DNA of 32,372 nt. It comes from DASUBV01 sp035763085. Lineage in GTDB: Bacteria > Actinomycetota > Actinomycetes > Streptosporangiales > Streptosporangiaceae. Positions 23,267 through 30,117 of the stretch are shown piece by piece. The stretch is taken from NCBI GenBank assembly GCA_035763085.1, contig DASUBV010000278.1, positions 1 through 32,372 on the forward strand. The letters run 5' to 3'. The notes below the pieces were generated by a model. It ran no database searches. It saw only the letters and a program-made list of their open reading frames with translations, and was not told the DNA's origin. Position numbers and translations under genes: made by a program. Every line of letters starts with the position of its first letter. Positions within the stretch are counted from its first letter, which is position 1.

Positions 23267-24646
23267 ATGTCCGAACTGGCCGCCGGCCTGGTCACCATCG
23301 ACCGGGGCCGGCTCACCGAGCTGATCAAGCGCGAGCAGACCCTGTACCGGGCTAATTTCCCCGGTTCCTGGGAGGCGTTCAGCTCCTCGGGCGCGAACCT
23401 GCTCGGCGGCGTGCCGATGACGTGGATGCGGATGTGGGCGGGCGGGTTCCCGGTGTACCTGGCGGGCGCGTCCGGCGCCCGGCTGATCGACATCGACGGC
23501 AACGAGTTCATCGACTTCTGCCTCGGCGACACCGGCGCGATGGCCGGCCACTCCCCCGTCGCCGTCCAGGCGGAGCTGTCCCGCCGCTACGGCGAGGCCG
23601 GCGGGGCGACGACCATGCTGCCCACCCGGGACGCGGCCCGGGTCGCGTCCGAGCTGACCCGCCGCTTCGGCGTGCAGCACTGGAGCTTCACGCTGACCGC
23701 CACCGACGCCAACCGGTGGGCGATCCGGCTGGCCCGGCAGGTCACCAGGCGGCCGAGGATCCTGGTGTTCAGCTACTGCTACCACGGCAGCGTGGACGAG
23801 TCGTTCATCGTGGCCACGCCGGACGGGCCGCGGTCGCGGGAGGGCAACGTCGGCGCGCCCGTCGACCCGGCCCAGACGACCCGGGTGGTGGAGTTCAACG
23901 ACGCCGGGGCGCTAGACCGCGAGCTCGCCCGCGGTGACGTCGCCGCCGTGCTGATGGAGCCCGCGCTGACCAACATCGGCATCGTGCTGCCCGAGCCCGG
24001 CTACCTGGCGGCCGTCCGGGAGATCACCCGCCGCCACGGCACCCTGCTGATCAACGACGAGACGCACACCTTCAGCGCCGGGCCGGGCGGCTGTACCGCG
24101 GCGTGGGGCCTGGCACCCGACATCGTCACCATCGGCAAGTCCATCGCCGGGGGCATCCCGGCCGGCGCCTACGGCCTGGCCCCCGAGCTGACCGAGCTCA
24201 TCCTGAACGACCCCGCCGCCGACATCGAGGACACCGGCGGAGTCGGCGGCACGCTGGCCGGCAACGCCCTGTCGGTGGCGGCCATGCGGGCCACCCTGGA
24301 CGAGGTGCTCACCGACGAGGCGTTCGCCGGGATGATCGAGGTCGCCACCCGGTTCACCGCCGGCGTCCAGGGCGTGCTGGACAGCCGCCGCCTGCCGTGG
24401 AGCATCGCCCAGCTCGGCGCCCGCGCCGAGTACCGGTTCTGCCCGCAGCCGCCCCGCACCGGCGGCGAGTCCGCCGCCGCGGCCGACCCCGAGCTCGATG
24501 AGTACCTGCACCTGTACATGATCAACCGCGGGGTGCTCATGACCCCGTTCCACAACATGGCGCTGATGTGCCCGGCCACCACCGAGGCCGACGCCGACGC
24601 GCACACCGAGCTGTTCGCCGCCGCCGCCGACGAGCTGATCTCCTGA
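23267..24646 (+). CDS. Class III aminotransferase, glutamate-1-semialdehyde aminomutase-like
   Basis: A 459-residue PLP enzyme. The N-terminal half includes LIDIDGNEFIDFCLGDTGAM; the pyridoxal pocket includes FSYCYHGSVDE and the Asp/His segment LLINDETHTF; the Schiff-base lysine is K291 in TIGKSIAGGIPAGAYG. The family covers omega-transaminases and aminomutases; this subgroup is usually annotated as an aspartate aminotransferase-family or GSA-like protein. No tetrapyrrole genes are near, so it is unlikely to be the HemL of the cell. ATG 23267 follows AGGAGG (23252-23257) by nine bases; the open frame further upstream has no such signal. It is divergent from the CMD/SHOCT pair. Confidence 0.9.
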   Translation: MSELAAGLVTIDRGRLTELIKREQTLYRANFPGSWEAFSSSGANLLGGVPMTWMRMWAGGFPVYLAGASGARLIDIDGNEFIDFCLGDTGAMAGHSPVAVQAELSRRYGEAGGATTMLPTRDAARVASELTRRFGVQHWSFTLTATDANRWAIRLARQVTRRPRILVFSYCYHGSVDESFIVATPDGPRSREGNVGAPVDPAQTTRVVEFNDAGALDRELARGDVAAVLMEPALTNIGIVLPEPGYLAAVREITRRHGTLLINDETHTFSAGPGGCTAAWGLAPDIVTIGKSIAGGIPAGAYGLAPELTELILNDPAADIEDTGGVGGTLAGNALSVAAMRATLDEVLTDEAFAGMIEVATRFTAGVQGVLDSRRLPWSIAQLGARAEYRFCPQPPRTGGESAAAADPELDEYLHLYMINRGVLMTPFHNMALMCPATTEADADAHTELFAAAADELIS

Positions 24647-24702
24647 GCCAGTCCTGACGCGGGCTCCGGGTACCGGGGTTTCCCGGCGGCGGCCTGGCGG
24701 GC

Positions 24703-24708
24703 CATACT
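24703..24708 (+). promoter_or_regulatory. Possible -10 box of the methyltransferase gene
   Basis: CATACT, seven bases before GTG 24716, with no Shine-Dalgarno sequence between: a possible leaderless start. Confidence 0.35.
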
Positions 24709-24715
24709 GGCGGTC

Positions 24716-25330
24716 GTGGGCTGGTACAGCGATCAGGTCGTGCCGCGCTTGCTCGCCGTGCTCATGCGCGGCGGGGACTTCAAGCGGCTGCGTGCCCGCA
24801 CCCTGGCCGGGCTGCGCGGCGAGGTGCTCGAGATCGGCTTCGGGTCCGGGCTGAACATCCCGTTCTACCCGGCCGCGGTGACCCGGGTCACCGCCGTCGA
24901 GCCGTCAGCCGTCGGGCGCCGCCTGGGCGCGGACCGGATCGCCGCCAGCACGGTCCCGGTCGAGTTCGCCGGCGCCGACGCCCAGGACCTGCCCGCCGCC
25001 GACCAGAGTGTCGACAGCGTGCTCAGCACCTGGACCCTGTGCTCCATCCCGGACGCCGGCCGCGCCCTGGCCGAGGTGCGCCGGGTGCTGCGTCCCGGCG
25101 GCGCCCTGCATTTCATCGAGCACGGCCTGTCCCCCGACGCGAAGGTCGCCCGGATGCAGCGGCGGCTTAACCCGCTGCAGCACGCCCTGGCCGGCGGCTG
25201 TCACCTGAACCGGCCGATCGACCGGCTCGTCACCGGCGCCGGCCTGGAGCTGACCAGGCTGGAGACCTATTACGTGCCGGGCCCGCGCGCGTTCGCCTGG
25301 ACCTTCGAGGGCGTCGCCACCCGGCGCTAG
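24716..25330 (+). CDS. Class I SAM-dependent methyltransferase (type 11, METTL7-like)
   Basis: A 204-residue methyltransferase. SAM-binding motif I is EVLEIGFGSGLNIPFYP near residues 38-54, the acidic motif II is VTAVEPS, the middle motif is DSVLSTWTLCSIPD, and motif III is EVRRVLRPGGALHFIEHG. The C-terminal half (NPLQHALAGGCHLNRPI) is typical of the small methyltransferases related to eukaryotic METTL7, which act on thiols or lipids. Substrate unknown. It follows the aminotransferase by 69 bases on the same strand, but it seems to have its own start signal. Confidence 0.9.
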   Translation: MGWYSDQVVPRLLAVLMRGGDFKRLRARTLAGLRGEVLEIGFGSGLNIPFYPAAVTRVTAVEPSAVGRRLGADRIAASTVPVEFAGADAQDLPAADQSVDSVLSTWTLCSIPDAGRALAEVRRVLRPGGALHFIEHGLSPDAKVARMQRRLNPLQHALAGGCHLNRPIDRLVTGAGLELTRLETYYVPGPRAFAWTFEGVATRR

Positions 25331-25442
25331 CAGGCCGGCCGGGCTGGGCACCATCCGCCGCTCGCCGGAGCCCGGCAGCGCCGGCGCCTGATCAGCGCTG
25401 AGCATTCCGTTTGGCATCCGGGTCCGGGGGTGCAGCAGCCGG

Positions 25443-25880
25443 TCAGAGTGCCTGGCTGAGCACGCCGGCCTGCACGGCCCTGGCCGGGTCCTGCCAGATC
25501 GCCATCGCCGTGTTCATCCGGAGGAAGCCGAGCTGGTGGTAGAAGCCCTCGGTGCCGGGGTTGGCGTACAGGATGATCTTCTTGTGGCCCTGCGCGCGGC
25601 TTACCAGGTTCTGCACGAGCGCCTTGCCGAGGCCGCGGCCCTGGTGATCCGGGTGCACCGCCAGGTCGGCGATGTAAGCGCAGTCCAGCCCGTCGGCCAG
25701 GGCCCGGCCCGCCCCGACGAGCTGGTCCCCGGCGTAGATGAAGCAGGTGAACATGCTGTTGCCGAACACCGTGCGCAGCGCCTCCGGCGGCTTGTCGCCC
25801 AGCGGCGCGATCTTGTACAGGTTCGACAGCTCGGCCATGTCGACCCGGGCCGCGTCGTCGGCCCACGTGTACCCGTCCAT
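25443..25880 (-). CDS. GNAT-family N-acetyltransferase
   Basis: A 145-residue acetyltransferase. Acetyl-CoA-binding motif A is ADLAVHPDHQGRGLGKALVQNLV (Q/R-x-x-G-x-G/A loop), followed by the beta-5 region KKIILYANPGTEGFYHQLGFLRM. The start ATG 25880 follows GGGAGG by five bases; the longer upstream open frame lacks any signal and crosses the repeat region. Members of this compact GNAT group acetylate small amines; substrate not predictable. It is divergent from the RraA-family gene with a 301-base gap containing tandem repeats. Confidence 0.9.
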   Translation of the reverse strand: MDGYTWADDAARVDMAELSNLYKIAPLGDKPPEALRTVFGNSMFTCFIYAGDQLVGAGRALADGLDCAYIADLAVHPDHQGRGLGKALVQNLVSRAQGHKKIILYANPGTEGFYHQLGFLRMNTAMAIWQDPARAVQAGVLSQAL

Positions 25881-26181
25881 GCCAGCCTCCCGGAGCTGCG
25901 GCCGTTGACGTGCTCGCCCGCTTTTTGCTGTTATCAGCCAGTTGCTGTTCTCAGCCAGATGGCGAGCGGCGCTGCCACGGTAACCCGGGCGCGGGCCGGC
26001 CTCTCGCCACCGTTCGGGTCGCCCGCCGCTCCGGGGGGCGACCTGGACTGGCGATGAGACCCGGCCCGCGAAGCACTGCATGGCCGGGTGCCGCTGTCAG
26101 CCCGGCCGCGGCCAGCGGTCATGATGAGGATCCCGCCACCGTCCTGCGACGGGCTCCGGCCTGCCGCGGAAATGAGGAGAC
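25881..26181. other. Intergenic region with tandem repeats, divergent promoters
   Basis: This gap separates the divergent GNAT and RraA genes. It holds the 17-bp tandem repeat at 25925-25958 in a locally T-rich patch, and a CATGAT -10-like box at 26120-26125 that could drive the RraA gene. I see no small coding sequence with a credible start. Confidence 0.5.
25925..25958. repeat. 17-bp tandem repeat containing the GCTG-N4-CAGC palindrome
   Basis: TTGCTGTTATCAGCCAG (25925-25941) is followed directly by TTGCTGTTCTCAGCCAG (25942-25958), differing at one base. Each unit holds the inverted repeat GCTG-N4-CAGC. The first 14 bases also occur at 19697-19710. Location 45-78 bases upstream of the GNAT start suggests a regulatory site. 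Confidence 0.6.
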
Positions 26182-26895
26182 ATGGCACCGTTCCCGGCTG
26201 AGCTAGCGCAGCGAATCGCCGCGCTGACCACCCCGCACCTGGCCGATGCCTGCGTGCGCGCCCAGGTCCCGGTACGGTGCGCGCCGGCGGCGCTGCGCGC
26301 GGCTCTGCCCGGCGCCCGGCTGGCCGGCCGGGTGTGCCCGGCACGGCATACCGGCAGCGTGGACGTGTTCCTGGAGGCGTTCCAGTCCGCCGAGCCCGGC
26401 GACGTGCTGGTCGCCGACAATGGCGGGCGGCTCGACGAGGCGTGCGTGGGCGACCTCATCGCGCTGGAGGCTCAGACGGCCGGCCTGGCGGGCATGGTCA
26501 TCTGGGGACTGCACCGCGACACCGCCGACCTGCAGGTCATTGGCCTGCCGGTGTTCAGCCTGGGCGCCTTGCCGGCCGGCCCGCAGCGGCTGCACCCCCG
26601 GCCGCCGGGCGCGCTGGAGTCGGCCAGCGTCGGCGAGTGGACGGTCACCCGCGACGACATCGTGGTAGGCGACCACGACGGGGTGCTGTTCGTGCCCGCC
26701 AGCAAGACCGCCGAGCTGTGCGATCTGGCCGAGACGATCCGCGACGCCGAGCGGCGCCAGGCCGAGCGGATCCGCACCGGCACGACGCTGCGCAGCCAGC
26801 TGGCGTTCGATTCCTACCTGGCGCGCCGCGAGCAGGACCCGGCGCTGGGCTTCCGCGAGCACCTGCGCACCCTCGGCGGCGCCATTGAGGAGTGA
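26182..26895 (+). CDS. RraA-family protein (HMG aldolase/oxaloacetate decarboxylase-like)
   Basis: A 237-residue protein of the RraA superfamily, which includes class II 4-hydroxy-4-methyl-2-oxoglutarate aldolases, oxaloacetate decarboxylases and the RNase E inhibitor RraA. Key segments are GDVLVADNGGRLDEACVGDL and the Mg-linked Arg-Asp pair in WGLHRDTADL, which replaces the usual DGAVRD by WGLHRD but keeps R-D. A later IVVGDHDGVLFVPA segment is also conserved. The C-terminus adds about 50 helical residues. GAGGAG at 26174-26179 lies only two bases before the ATG, an unusually short spacing. Enzymatic activity on a small keto acid is more likely than RNase control, since the metal-binding pair is kept. 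Confidence 0.88.
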   Translation: MAPFPAELAQRIAALTTPHLADACVRAQVPVRCAPAALRAALPGARLAGRVCPARHTGSVDVFLEAFQSAEPGDVLVADNGGRLDEACVGDLIALEAQTAGLAGMVIWGLHRDTADLQVIGLPVFSLGALPAGPQRLHPRPPGALESASVGEWTVTRDDIVVGDHDGVLFVPASKTAELCDLAETIRDAERRQAERIRTGTTLRSQLAFDSYLARREQDPALGFREHLRTLGGAIEE

Positions 26896-26957
26896 GCGGC
26901 GCTCCTTCCCGGCTTTCTGGTCGTCGCTAACTCCGTCTTTAGCTTCGCTCTGAGTAA

Positions 26958-26999
26958 ATACTTCGCTGCTTTAGTGAAGTACCCATCTGATCGAAGTAT
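26958..26999. promoter_or_regulatory. Half-site array at the AbiE-like promoter
   Basis: ATACTTCG (26958-26965) and CGAAGTAT (26992-26999) are perfect inverted 8-mers. A third half-site, GAAGTA at 26976-26981, is in direct repeat with GAAGTA at 26993-26998, 17 bases apart. The last half-site overlaps the -10 box. AbiEi antitoxins are known to repress their own promoter through inverted repeats. Bases 26941-27000 are 43% GC (26 of 60), far below the window. Confidence 0.55.
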
Positions 27000-27002
27000 G
27001 AT
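26997..27002 (+). promoter_or_regulatory. -10 box of the AbiE-like operon, leaderless
   Basis: TATGAT followed by six bases and the ATG at 27009; no Shine-Dalgarno sequence. It overlaps the distal GAAGTAT half-site. Confidence 0.6.
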
Positions 27003-27008
27003 AGCTCT

Positions 27009-28007
27009 ATGTCCTATAGTCGAGCCTACTACGCCTTGCAAACCGTGCTGCCCCAGGGCGCCAGTGCGGAGGTCACCGAGCACGAGGGGAGCGATACCTG
27101 CGCCATCGTGAGGGGGCAGCCGCTCCGGCTCCGGTGGATTACCGCTGGCTGGCCGCGGCAGGTAGCCGACGCGCTTCAGCTCGGCCCGCGGCCTGATGTC
27201 ATCGTCGCGCCGCGGCTGTCTCCCGGCGCCAGGGCACTGGCCGCCCGGGAAGGCGTCGGCTGGATTGACGAGACCGGCGCCGCTCAGATCAGCGCCGGCA
27301 TGCTGCTGATCCGACTCGACGGAGACCCGGATCTGCCGGTAAACGAGCGAACTGGCTGGCGGCCAGCAACGCTCACAGTCTGCGAGGCTCTCCTCACCGG
27401 GTGCCCGGCAACAGTCGCCACCGTCGTGGGCCGGACCAAGCTGTCGATGAGCACCGCTGCCACCGCGCTGAAGCTCCTGGAAGGCGAAGGGCTCCTGGGC
27501 AGTTCGGCGGCCCGCGGCCCAGCCTCACGCCGCCAGGCAGTCGACCAGGCGCAACTGGCCGACGCCTATGCGGACGCGGCTGCCCGGCTTCGCCCGCAGA
27601 GCTACATCCGGATCGGCGTTCTGTGGCGCGATCCCGTCGCCGGAGTGATCGAGGCCGGACGCGCCTGGGACAACGAGGGCCTGGACTGGGCCGTGACCAG
27701 CGCGCTCACAGCTGCGGTCCTGGCACCGACACTAACCCAGGTCACTCCCCTGGAGATCTACGTACCGGGCCGCACTCGCGCTGGGCTGCGCTGGGCGGCG
27801 GGCCTCGCCGGCCTGCAGGAGATGGAGGGCGGCCGCCTGCTCCTCCGCCCGTTCCCTACCACCACCTCTTCGGTCATGACGGACGAGATCGCACCGAGGC
27901 TTCGGTCCGTGCTGTGGCCGCGAGCATTCGCTGACCTGCGCACCGCGGGCGTTCGCGGCGAGGACGCAGCAGAGCACCTGCGTGCGGAGATGTCCCGTGA
28001 GTATTGA
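27009..28007 (+). CDS. AbiEi-like antitoxin/transcriptional regulator (type IV TA)
   Basis: A 332-residue protein. The first 110 residues include PDVIVAPRLSPGARALAAREGVGWIDETGAAQIS, a segment found in many actinobacterial AbiEi-like proteins; its function is unclear. A winged helix-turn-helix follows at about residues 120-165 (TVCEALLTGCPATVATVVGRTKLSMSTAATALKLLEGEGLL), then an AbiEi-type C-terminal domain ending in VRGEDAAEHLRAEMSREY. It precedes and overlaps by 11 bases a nucleotidyltransferase toxin-like gene, the standard antitoxin-toxin order. It should repress its own AT-rich promoter and neutralise the toxin. It is longer than classical AbiEi because of its N-terminal domain. Codon use is less GC-biased than that of the flanking genes, consistent with transfer. 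Confidence 0.8.
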   Translation: MSYSRAYYALQTVLPQGASAEVTEHEGSDTCAIVRGQPLRLRWITAGWPRQVADALQLGPRPDVIVAPRLSPGARALAAREGVGWIDETGAAQISAGMLLIRLDGDPDLPVNERTGWRPATLTVCEALLTGCPATVATVVGRTKLSMSTAATALKLLEGEGLLGSSAARGPASRRQAVDQAQLADAYADAAARLRPQSYIRIGVLWRDPVAGVIEAGRAWDNEGLDWAVTSALTAAVLAPTLTQVTPLEIYVPGRTRAGLRWAAGLAGLQEMEGGRLLLRPFPTTTSSVMTDEIAPRLRSVLWPRAFADLRTAGVRGEDAAEHLRAEMSREY

Positions 28008-28830
28008 GGAGCCGCCACGATCTCTGGCGGCGCGGGTGGCTGCCGAGCTCGCGCTTGTCCGAGTGGTCCGCCACTACGGCGGGCGGCCTGAGTTTGTCTT
28101 GCTCGGCGGATTAGTACCGGCTCTCCTCTGTTCGGGCTCGGCCGTGCGGCACGCTGGCACCAATGACGTCGACGTACAGGTGGACCTCGAGATCAGCAAC
28201 GGGTCTGTCCACGCGGCGAGGCTGGAGAAGGCGCTCATCAAGGCGGAGTTCCGCCCAGACGATCAGTACATCTGGCGGTGGAAGTCGGCCGTGGGCCGAC
28301 AGACGGCGGCAGTAAAGTTCGAGCTCCTGGCCGATCTCGACACCCAGCCTTCCGGGGCCACTATCAGGTTCAGCGGCTGCCGGGATCTGGGCGCGGCAAA
28401 TTTGCGCGGCACCGGCTTTGCGGCCCAGGACTGCGACGTCCGCACGATCTCGACCACCGAGAACGGCGTGCGCCATAGCGCCGCGATCAATGTTTCCGGG
28501 CTCGCCGGGTTCCTACTGGCCAAGACGGCGGCCGCATACAGTCGCCGCAAACCGAAGGACTGGTACGACCTGGCGTTCGTACTGCTGAACAACAACCAGG
28601 GTGATGCGCTGGCTGCCGCCAAACGCGTCCGCCAGCTGTTCGGCGCCAGCATCCCCGCGGTCGCAGGTCAGCTAACCGACCTGAGAGCCAATTTCGCCAG
28701 CGCTGACGCTCAGGGGACGCGAGCCTACGTCGAGCAGGTCACGCTCGATCACCCCGACGTCGATCCCGCAACTGCCGCCGCCGACTGCAGGCTAGCCATT
28801 GAAGCGTTCTGCGGCGCTCTCCTCAGCTGA
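27997..28830 (+). CDS. AbiEii-like nucleotidyltransferase toxin (type IV TA)
   Basis: A 277-residue protein of the DUF1814/AbiEii-AbiGii nucleotidyltransferase group. The active-site pattern is present: GG at residues 37-38 (LLGGLVPALL) and D57-x-D59 in TNDVDVQVD, which bind metal and NTP. The second hallmark, KPKDWYDLAFVLL with D188 and D191, is also present. Such toxins transfer nucleotides onto RNA (tRNA for the characterised MenT/AbiE relatives) and stop growth, often during phage infection. GTG 27997 has GGAGA six bases upstream and lies inside the antitoxin gene; a GTG at 27982 is less likely. Target not known here. The stop codon lies inside a 16-bp palindrome. Confidence 0.85.
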   Translation: MSIEEPPRSLAARVAAELALVRVVRHYGGRPEFVLLGGLVPALLCSGSAVRHAGTNDVDVQVDLEISNGSVHAARLEKALIKAEFRPDDQYIWRWKSAVGRQTAAVKFELLADLDTQPSGATIRFSGCRDLGAANLRGTGFAAQDCDVRTISTTENGVRHSAAINVSGLAGFLLAKTAAAYSRRKPKDWYDLAFVLLNNNQGDALAAAKRVRQLFGASIPAVAGQLTDLRANFASADAQGTRAYVEQVTLDHPDVDPATAAADCRLAIEAFCGALLS

Positions 28831-28839
28831 GCTCAGCTG
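28824..28839. repeat. 16-bp perfect palindrome over the toxin stop codon
   Basis: CAGCTGAGCTCAGCTG spans the stop codon of the toxin gene at the junction with the antitoxin relic. It could be a recombination scar or a weak hairpin. Confidence 0.45.
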
Positions 28840-28898
28840 CGGACGTGCGTGGCGAGGAAGCCGCCGAACAGCTGATGGCTGAGATGTCCCGTGGCTGA
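28839..28898 (+). pseudogene. Relic: 3' end of a second, diverged AbiEi-like antitoxin gene
   Basis: Right after the toxin, one frame reads VRGEEAAEQLMAEMSRG and then stop (28845-28898). The true antitoxin ends VRGEDAAEHLRAEMSREY (27951-28007). Thirteen of the first 16 residues are identical, and most base differences fall at third codon positions, which shows that the relic diverged as a coding gene before being cut off. Both copies share the identical 13-mer GAGATGTCCCGTG (27987-27999 and 28881-28893). It has no start codon or upstream domain, so it is not functional. It indicates former tandem AbiE units or recombination between two related systems. Confidence 0.7.
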
Positions 28899-28970
28899 CG
28901 AGGTACCGGCCCGGTCAGTCGCAGCAGCACTGAGATCAGCGTCCCGGGACTCGCGCCCGGCACAAGAAAC

Positions 28971-28992
28971 GACGGCCCCTTACGGGGCCGTC
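28971..28992. terminator. Strong hairpin, probable terminator
   Basis: GACGGCCCC-TTAC-GGGGCCGTC is a perfect 9-bp stem with a 4-base loop, preceded by an A-rich AAGAAAC. It would stop transcripts from the AbiE-like operon and, being symmetric, from the opposite gene as well. No U-run follows, as is common in actinobacteria. Confidence 0.7.
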
Positions 28993-28994
28993 AG

Positions 28995-29012
28995 GCCGGT
29001 CCGAGGACCGGC
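28995..29012. terminator. Second adjacent hairpin
   Basis: GCCGGTCC-GA-GGACCGGC, an 8-bp inverted repeat two bases after the first hairpin. The pair probably forms a tandem bidirectional terminator. Confidence 0.5.
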
Positions 29013-29144
29013 GGGGTTCAGGCCAGTGTAGCCAGAGCCCGCCAGCCAGGGGAGCAAGTCACCGACGAGCCATGGGGTCGGTCCACAAGCGGCCCAGCAA
29101 GTGGCGTTGAACCGGCACGTGGCCAAAGCGACGTGGGTCCGAGG

Positions 29145-30062
29145 TCACTTCGCTGGGGGTGCCGCGCGGGCGGCGTTGAGGTGGTGCTGGGCTTCGGCGA
29201 CGATCCGGCCGACGGCGTAGCCGAAACGGATGTCGCAGGGGTGGCTGACCTGGCCGGCGCGGGCCATCGCGGCGAGCTCGGTGAGCGCGGTGCGCAGCGG
29301 GACGACCGCGTCCGGCGACTCGGCCGGGGCGGCCGAGCGGCCGGGCTCGCCCCAGATGAACACCTCCAGCAGCTCGGCGGACCCCGGCGCGCTGAGGGTG
29401 ACGGTCAGCGCGGAGGCGGCGCCGCTGTCATGGTGCAGCACGAGATGAGTGACGTCGGCCAGCCCGGCGTCGGCGGTCACGGTGGTGACCGGGCCGAGGG
29501 CGGCCCACAGCAGCGAGATCAGGTGCGGGGCGAGGTCCCACAGGCCGCCCTTGGCCCGCCGCCAGGGGGTGTTGTACGGGCTGCCCTCCCGCAGCGCGCT
29601 GCCCAGCCAGGTGGCGTGCCCGCCGGTCCACGGGCCGCGGGCGGTGACGTCGGCCAGCCAGGCCCGCACGTCCTCCTGGTAGCGCGCGGTGAAGAAGACC
29701 AGCGCCGCGACCCCGGCCTGCCCGACCTCCTGCACCAGGGCCTCGGCCTGGGCCCGGTCGATGGCGAGGGGCTTTTCCAGGAGCAGGTGCTTGCCGGCCG
29801 CGGCGGCACGCCGGGCGATGCCGGCCTGCACGTCCGGGGGCACCGCGAACGCCACCGCGTCCACGTCATCGAGCAGCGCGCCGATGTCGTGATGCACCGT
29901 CGCGCCATGCTGCGCGGCCAGGGCGGCCGCCGCCTCGGGGTTACGGCCCCAGACGGCGGTGAGCTCGACACCGGGCGTGGCAGCCAGGGCCGGGGCATGG
30001 GTGATGCGCGCCCAGTGCCCGGTGCCGACCAGGCCGAAGCGCAGCGGCCGCGAACATGTCAT
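29145..30062 (-). CDS. Gfo/Idh/MocA-family oxidoreductase
   Basis: A 305-residue NAD(P)-dependent oxidoreductase. The Rossmann loop is FGLVGTGHWARITHAPAL at residues 8-25 and the family's catalytic-site motif is EKPLA in LLLEKPLAIDRAQAE; the C-terminal half supplies the substrate sheet (WLGSALREGSPYNTPWRRAKGGLWDLAPHLI). Such enzymes oxidise or reduce sugars, inositols or related cyclic alcohols. The ATG at 30062 follows TACGGT and six bases, a leaderless pattern, so the open frame extending upstream into the next gene is not used. It is divergent from the YbiU-like gene with a 55-base gap. Confidence 0.92.
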   Translation of the reverse strand: MTCSRPLRFGLVGTGHWARITHAPALAATPGVELTAVWGRNPEAAAALAAQHGATVHHDIGALLDDVDAVAFAVPPDVQAGIARRAAAAGKHLLLEKPLAIDRAQAEALVQEVGQAGVAALVFFTARYQEDVRAWLADVTARGPWTGGHATWLGSALREGSPYNTPWRRAKGGLWDLAPHLISLLWAALGPVTTVTADAGLADVTHLVLHHDSGAASALTVTLSAPGSAELLEVFIWGEPGRSAAPAESPDAVVPLRTALTELAAMARAGQVSHPCDIRFGYAVGRIVAEAQHHLNAARAAPPAK

Positions 30063-30068
30063 GGCGTT

Positions 30069-30074
30069 ACCGTA
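30069..30074 (-). promoter_or_regulatory. Likely -10 box for a leaderless Gfo/Idh transcript
   Basis: TACGGT on the minus strand, then AACGCC, then the ATG at 30062. Confidence 0.5.
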
Positions 30075-30117
30075 GATCACAGGCAGGTGGTGCCCGCAGC
30101 TGACTCGGGGAGGCCTC

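Larger units (their letters stand above)
28831..29144. other. Intergenic region after the AbiE-like locus
   Basis: This 314-base stretch holds the antitoxin relic (to 28898), then two adjacent strong hairpins (28971-29012). From 29013 to 29144 I see no gene, repeat or tRNA; it is the likely downstream boundary of the acquired segment. Confidence 0.5.

Noticed and set aside
25881..26081. Upstream extension of the GNAT gene
   Set aside because: No start signal; it covers the tandem repeat region. GGGAGG marks ATG 25880.
28931..29060. tRNA or attachment-site-like sequence near the strong hairpins
   Set aside because: The stems are perfect simple hairpins; no cloverleaf, T-loop consensus or matching repeat at the other end of the segment could be found.
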